This document shows, piece by piece, positions 14,849 through 18,831 of a stretch of 18,831 bases of DNA. Location of the stretch: positions 1 through 18,831 of the forward strand of contig DLGP01000105.1 in assembly GCA_002482765.1 (NCBI GenBank), read 5' to 3'. The notes beneath the pieces are model-generated. The model searched no databases, was not told where the DNA came from, and was given only the letters and a program-made list of their open reading frames with translations. The translations under genes were made by a program, and so were the position numbers. The first letter of the stretch is position 1; each line of letters begins with the position of its first letter. The stretch comes from Alphaproteobacteria bacterium UBA7691. GTDB lineage: Bacteria; Pseudomonadota; Alphaproteobacteria; Ferrovibrionales; Ferrovibrionaceae.

Positions 14849-14852
14849 TACT

Positions 14853-15680
14853 TCAGCGTTCCAGCTTCAACCATTGCGCCTGCTGTGCCAGCGGCGCCCA
14901 GAGCAGCAGCTTGGCCAGGATCGGCGCCGGCTCGCCGCCCAGGCGGCGGGCGCTGTAGCGGGCGCAGTCAAACAGCGTGCGCGGCCCGGCTGAGGCGGCG
15001 CGCAGACTGAAATACATCCAGTCGTCGATTTCCCGCACAATCAGCGCATAATCGCGCCTTGCCAGCAGGATGTAATGCGGCCGGTTTGCTGCGGCCACGG
15101 GCGCGGCTTGATCACCCTGGAGCAGCGCTTGCAGGCTGGCTAAAGCATGGCGCAGCAATAAGGGCCGCGTTGTTGCCGGCAGCATCAGCCGGCTTTCCGG
15201 CTGTGGCAACATTGGCCCCGGGCCGGATTTCTCTAATCCTGCTGCGCGGCTGGTCTCGATCCAGCCGCGCTCGAAGCGCGCCAGATCAAGCGCCAGCCGC
15301 AAGGCCGGCTGCTGAGCTAGACCTTGCTGAGTTTGGCGCAGGAAACCTGGAAAGCCGGCGCCGAGATCATAGAGCGACGCGCTGCGCGGCGGCCGGCTGC
15401 GGATATAACCCTCGGCCAGCAGGCCAAACAGGTCATCGCCCAAGAGCCGGAGCAGGCCGGGATAATCGGCTTTCAGGCAATCGATCAGGCGCTGGCGATA
15501 GGCGTCGATATAAATCTGCAACCGGGGTCCGGCAGCATTGGGCGGCGTGACCAGGATATCGGCATCGGCGGGCGCCACCGCCAGATCTGGCCGCGCCAGC
15601 CGGGTCAGCAGCCAGTATTGCGCCTGCCGCAGATCAGGCGCCGGGGTCAACTCGGGTGTCAGCCCTGGCGTCGTCAACAT
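14853..15680 (-). CDS. DUF2063 / HvfC-BufC-type MNIO partner protein
   Basis: A 275-residue protein with the DUF2063 N-terminal domain: RLQIYIDAYRQRLIDCLKADY (53-73, key residues Y57, Y61, R62, R64, D72, Y73), then PGLLRLLGDDLFGLLAEGYI and SASLYDLGAGFPGFL. This family is the usual partner of DUF692 oxidases (as MbnC, TglI and BufC are, in function), where it recognises the precursor and presents it to the oxidase. The C-terminal half is more variable, with LLARRDYALIVREID. The ATG at 15680 overlaps the end of the oxidase gene by 7 nt, so the pair is translationally coupled. It is the last gene of the operon. A frame open further upstream (to 15797) is rejected because it would overlap the oxidase gene much more. 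Confidence 0.88.
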   Translation of the reverse strand: MLTTPGLTPELTPAPDLRQAQYWLLTRLARPDLAVAPADADILVTPPNAAGPRLQIYIDAYRQRLIDCLKADYPGLLRLLGDDLFGLLAEGYIRSRPPRSASLYDLGAGFPGFLRQTQQGLAQQPALRLALDLARFERGWIETSRAAGLEKSGPGPMLPQPESRLMLPATTRPLLLRHALASLQALLQGDQAAPVAAANRPHYILLARRDYALIVREIDDWMYFSLRAASAGPRTLFDCARYSARRLGGEPAPILAKLLLWAPLAQQAQWLKLER

Positions 15681-16492
15681 TGCCGCGCCTTGTCCAGTTC
15701 GGCCAGCAGGCCGGCATAATCCGGCAGCTTGGCATCCCATTCCAGCAGCACCGAAACACCGCCGGTCAGGCTTTGTGCCAGCCGGTAAAGTGGCCATACC
15801 GCATCGGCCACCGGATGATCATGGGTGTCGATCAGGTAATCGCCATGATCGCTGGCGCCGGCCAGATGCAGTTGCGCAATGCGCTGGTGCGGCAGGGCGC
15901 GGATATAGGCTTCGGCATCAAAGCCATGGTTGCGGCTGCTGACATAGACGTTGTTCACATCCAAAAGGATGCCGCAATCGGCGTTTTCCGCCAGGCGGGC
16001 GAGGAATTCGGCTTCCGACATGCTGTCATGGCGGAATTGCACATAGCTGCTGGGATTCTCCAACAGGATATGCTGCTCCAGGCGGTCCTGCACCTCGCGC
16101 ACCCGGGCGCAGACATGGTTGAGCGATGCTTCTGTAAAAGGTAGCGGCAGCAAGTCATGGCTGTTATGGCCGCCCAGGCTGGTCCAGCACAGATGGTCTG
16201 ACAACCAGGGCGCCCGCACCTGCCGCGCCAGCGCCTTCAGTTCGGCCAGATAGGCGGCATCAAACGGATCGCTGCCGCCGATGGAGAGCGACACGCCATG
16301 CAGCACAATCGGCATGGTTTCGGCCAGTTGCTGCACGGCATGGCGCAGATAGCCGTGATGGCCGATCAGGTTTTCGCTGATCACCTCAAACCAGTCGACC
16401 TGGGCTCCCCCGGCCATGATGGCCGGGAGATGCTCCATACGCAGGCCAACGCCGAAACCAAGATCGGGCAGGCCAAGACGGGGTGTTGCCAT
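15674..16492 (-). CDS. DUF692 multinuclear non-heme iron oxidase (MNIO)
   Basis: A 272-residue TIM-barrel iron enzyme of the MbnB/TglH/BufB superfamily. Members oxidatively remodel cysteines (or a terminal Asp) in a partner-bound peptide. Conserved segments in order are GVGLRMEH (14-21), WFEVISENLIG (34-44), LHGVSLSIGG (64-73), LSDHLCW (97-103), LLENPSSY (143-150), LLDVNNVYVSSRNHG (176-190), QLHLAG (207-212), DTHDHPV (222-228) and LLEWD (249-253). The metal ligands H65, H100, E145, D178, H189, H209, D222, H224 and E251 are all plausible and none looks lost. The ATG lies 4 nt after the stop of the ferritin-like gene, whose product I infer to be its substrate. A longer frame to 16645 only overlaps that gene. 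Confidence 0.92.
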   Translation of the reverse strand: MATPRLGLPDLGFGVGLRMEHLPAIMAGGAQVDWFEVISENLIGHHGYLRHAVQQLAETMPIVLHGVSLSIGGSDPFDAAYLAELKALARQVRAPWLSDHLCWTSLGGHNSHDLLPLPFTEASLNHVCARVREVQDRLEQHILLENPSSYVQFRHDSMSEAEFLARLAENADCGILLDVNNVYVSSRNHGFDAEAYIRALPHQRIAQLHLAGASDHGDYLIDTHDHPVADAVWPLYRLAQSLTGGVSVLLEWDAKLPDYAGLLAELDKARQC

Positions 16493-16496
16493 CGTC

Positions 16497-18578
16497 TCAG
16501 GTCGAAGGCGGCAAAGCCACGCGCAGCGTTGATGGCACCGGCTTGCCCGGCAGCGGCGACACGCCCTGATTCTGCAACGCCGCGATATAGGCCTGCCAGG
16601 CAATGTCAAACACCGCATCGCCAACATTGAACGGGATGGTGCCAAGCGGCTGCGGCGTGCCGGAAAACAGGTTGTAAACCTGCATAGTGCCGGCTTCAGG
16701 GAAAAGCTGCGACGCCGAGATCGGCACCGCGCAGCCGCCCAATTGCGAACACTTGTTGTCGCCCGGCGCGGAATACAGGGCGCTTGGGGTTGGCGGTGTT
16801 GGCCCGCCGCATAGATTGGTGGCGGTGGCGGTCATGCGCGGCTTGCGGCTGCGCTTGGCCGCCGTCACCGTGCCGCATTGGCTGGTGCCGCATTGGCCGC
16901 CGCCGCCGCTGATCGGCTGGGCAAAGCCGCAGCCGCCCTGGCCGGTGCAGGCATTGGTGCCACGGCAGGAATGAAACACTGAAACCGTGCCGCAGGTGCT
17001 GGTGGCGGGCGGATTCTGGTAATTCAGGCCCTGACAGGCGCTGGGGGCGCGGCCCGGGCTTGGCACCGGGGTCAGGCCGGTGGAAATATCCGGGCTGCTG
17101 CCGGCCGCCCAGCATAGTGTCATGCGGTCGCCGGCCCCCACCATGGCCGGATAGGGGAAGGTGGCATTCTGCTTCTGCCAGAAGCCGTTCAGGCCGCTGG
17201 TGACGCCGGCAATCGCGCCGGTGACCACGGTGTTGAGCAAGGCCGCTTCGCCGCTGAGCGCATTGAGCGCATCGGCCACCTGTTGCGGGTTCGGGATATT
17301 GCTTGGCGGGCTGGGATTGGGCGGCTGGCTGGTCAGCAGCGCGGCTGTCCAATTATTGCCGCCGGCAAACCAGGTCGGGAAGGTGACAATGCCGCCAGCA
17401 TCAATCATGCCCTGCACGGCGGTGAAGGCGGCATAATGCGATTGCCCGCCCCAATTGCTGCGTGCCGTGGCATCGGCCGAGGTTGCCGCCTGGCTGCCAT
17501 CGGAATTGTAGGATGGGTAATCCGCGCTCAAGGCCGTATAGCTCGGCTGGAACACCGGATCAACATTGCCGATTTCCAGCGGCGGCTGGATTTTCATCGC
17601 CGCACGCGCGGCGGCCGGCAGCAGATGACGCAAGCCGCTGCCCTGGCTGCCGGCGCCTTCGCCCTGATCGGTGATGCCCAGGATCATGTCAACCACCTGG
17701 GCCAAAGCCAGCAGCGGGTTGCTGGCCGTCACCGTGGCCGACATGCCGGGATATTCCGGCATCGGGTGGCTGCTGCCGCTGCCGCCGGCCCAGTTGAACA
17801 TATCCTGCTGCACACTGCCGGATTGGAACAGCTTCTGATACAGCGTCTGGCCATCGGTGTAGACCATGGTGAGATACTGCATGTAGCAATAATACATCCA
17901 GCCGATGGTGCCGAAGAGCGGCAGATTCTGTTCGGTCATCTGCGGGGTCCAGCCGGCAAATGGCGCCACGGGGAAGTATTTCGACAGCGCGCCGGGCTGG
18001 ATATTCGCCACAGCCGTGGCGTGGTCCTGCTCAATCACTTGGAAAAGCTGGATCTGCGCCGTGGTCACCGCGCCCAGATTGACCGCCAGGCCGTTATAGG
18101 GCGCCACCATGTCGGTCAGGTTGATGATATGCGGGATGGTGGTGAGGGTCGGGCCATAGCAGGTCCAGCCCTGATCGGCATTCTGCAAGGCCGGGCTGGT
18201 GAAGCTGGGCGCGAAGCCCATGCTGGTGCTGATATTGGCCGCCAGTTGCAGATGCAGCATCTCCTCGATGAACACGGCGAAGATGGCGTTATAGGCCTTC
18301 TGGTTCGGGCTGCCCGGATTGGCGGTGGTGTTCAGGCCGGGCCAGGCGCGGCCTTCATAATAGGAAATGCCGCTGGCATTGATCTCATGCGTGCCTTGCA
18401 GCGAGGTCATCGCCGCCATGTAAAGCGGGATGGTGAACAATTCCACATTGATCGCGGCCTGGGCCATGGCCTGGATCGCTGCCGTATCGGCCGGCAGGTA
18501 AGACAGGTTGCGGCCGGTGATCGGGGTGGGAACCGGCGGCAAAACGCCAAGGCCGGCTGTGCTGGCAAGATTGCTCAT
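16497..18578 (-). CDS. Ferritin-like protein with cysteine-rich C-terminal region
   Basis: A 693-residue protein without signal peptide. Residues about 35-300 are a ferritin-like domain of the VioB/iminophenylpyruvate-dimer-synthase type: INVELFTIPLYMAAM (43-57, E46), IEEMLHLQLAANI (104-116, E105/E106, H109) and QVIEQDHA (180-187, E183, H186) are the likely metal-binding helices. A Pro/Asn-rich linker (417-433) follows. Residues 489-616 hold eleven cysteines (489, 515, 529, 538, 544, 550, 563, 568, 590, 610, 616), five followed by Gly. NACTGQGGC (542-550) and NKCSQLGGC (608-616) repeat one motif, with a basic KRSRKPR (575-581) between them. GGAGCG just upstream fixes the ATG at 18578, and a longer frame to 18695 would start upstream of the putative promoter. 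It is the first gene of the MNIO operon and the inferred substrate of the oxidase. Confidence 0.85.
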   Translation of the reverse strand: MSNLASTAGLGVLPPVPTPITGRNLSYLPADTAAIQAMAQAAINVELFTIPLYMAAMTSLQGTHEINASGISYYEGRAWPGLNTTANPGSPNQKAYNAIFAVFIEEMLHLQLAANISTSMGFAPSFTSPALQNADQGWTCYGPTLTTIPHIINLTDMVAPYNGLAVNLGAVTTAQIQLFQVIEQDHATAVANIQPGALSKYFPVAPFAGWTPQMTEQNLPLFGTIGWMYYCYMQYLTMVYTDGQTLYQKLFQSGSVQQDMFNWAGGSGSSHPMPEYPGMSATVTASNPLLALAQVVDMILGITDQGEGAGSQGSGLRHLLPAAARAAMKIQPPLEIGNVDPVFQPSYTALSADYPSYNSDGSQAATSADATARSNWGGQSHYAAFTAVQGMIDAGGIVTFPTWFAGGNNWTAALLTSQPPNPSPPSNIPNPQQVADALNALSGEAALLNTVVTGAIAGVTSGLNGFWQKQNATFPYPAMVGAGDRMTLCWAAGSSPDISTGLTPVPSPGRAPSACQGLNYQNPPATSTCGTVSVFHSCRGTNACTGQGGCGFAQPISGGGGQCGTSQCGTVTAAKRSRKPRMTATATNLCGGPTPPTPSALYSAPGDNKCSQLGGCAVPISASQLFPEAGTMQVYNLFSGTPQPLGTIPFNVGDAVFDIAWQAYIAALQNQGVSPLPGKPVPSTLRVALPPST

Positions 18579-18653
18579 AGGGCGCTCCGGATTTCGGTTG
18601 CAGGGCGGAAAATGCTGACCGGTACAGAAAATCGAGTGCAACCAAATAATGCC

Positions 18654-18659
18654 AGTATA
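18654..18659 (-). promoter_or_regulatory. Putative -10 of the ferritin-like/MNIO operon
   Basis: On the minus strand TATACT (18659-18654) matches five of six bases of TATAAT. A TTATTC lies 17 nt upstream as a weak -35. Transcription would start near 18647, giving a leader of about 69 nt ending in the GGAGCG ribosome-binding site. The surrounding sequence is locally AT-rich, unlike the rest of the window. Confidence 0.45.
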
Positions 18660-18831
18660 GATAGAAAATGAAAGCTGAATAACGCCGGCGCGCACGGAAA
18701 AGTCGCGTCCTATGGCTAGGGCGCTGAATTAGAACAGCTTTTAAGTGTTCAGAGCGCTTCATATTCATTTGGAAGCATCTTCGCCGCGGCGATTTTGCGT
18801 TTTGCGAAGGAGCCCGGCGCCGGGCGTAGTG
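18660..18831. other. Non-coding spacer with two perfect palindromes
   Basis: No convincing gene is seen from 18660 to the window end; open frames here lack ribosome-binding sites and family motifs. TCGCCGCGGCGA (18781-18792) and GCCCGGCGCCGGGC (18812-18825) are perfect palindromes, separated by a direct repeat of TTTTGCG (18793-18806). They may belong to the end or the control region of a neighbouring gene outside the window. Confidence 0.5.

Noticed and set aside
17283..18671. 462-residue open frame on the plus strand opposite the ferritin-like gene
   Set aside because: It is a frame shadow of high-GC coding DNA: it is rich in His/Arg/Gly, has no family motif, and lies antisense to a gene with clear domains.
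18579..18695. N-terminal extension of the ferritin-like protein by 39 residues
   Set aside because: The extension would begin upstream of the putative -10 and lacks a ribosome-binding site, while GGAGCG sits correctly before the ATG at 18578.

Overview
The window is GC-rich, densely packed DNA with the gene order and repeat types of an alphaproteobacterium. Rhodospirillales-like is my best guess from gene neighbourhoods, and no genus can be assigned from sequence alone. Support comes from the dnaX-ybaB-recR block, the metX-metW pair, the chorismate mutase-hisC-tyrA run followed by a DUF2125 gene, gloB back to back with a methyltransferase, and short CGTCAT-flanked palindromes.

Layout. 1-2257 (+): the 3' end of dnaX, then ybaB/ebfC and recR (replication and recombinational repair). 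2258-2527: a spacer with a perfect 32-bp inverted repeat and a third, diverged copy. 2528-3292 (+): a secreted solute-binding-like protein, convergent with gloB (3315-4088, -). Divergent from gloB is a small SAM-dependent methyltransferase (4134-4898, +), possibly on a leaderless mRNA. 7938-4884 (-): metX, metW and a TPR plus PRMT-like methyltransferase, joined by two ATGA overlaps. 8092-10994 (+): a chorismate mutase with a P-protein-like but apparently degenerate C-terminus, a HisC-type aminotransferase and TyrA, which together form a tyrosine (and possibly histidine) branch. DUF2125 (10995-12011, -) abuts tyrA stop to stop. 12012-12313 is a spacer with three more palindromes. 12314-14848 (+): an EamA transporter, ChaC-like gamma-glutamylcyclotransferase and an aldo/keto reductase.

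The most interesting part is the minus-strand operon 18578-14853. It encodes a 693-residue ferritin-like protein with a cysteine-rich C-terminal region, then a DUF692/MNIO oxidase (4 nt gap), then a DUF2063 HvfC/BufC-type partner (7 nt overlap). MNIO plus partner normally modifies cysteines of a small precursor encoded next to them. Here no small precursor is visible. The upstream gene instead carries eleven cysteines within about 130 residues, including a repeated N-x-C-x3-G-G-C motif. I infer that the ferritin-like protein is itself the substrate: a large modified metalloprotein rather than a classical RiPP peptide.

No tRNA, rRNA, CRISPR array, insertion sequence or prophage gene is visible. 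Most long antisense reading frames are shadows caused by the high GC content.
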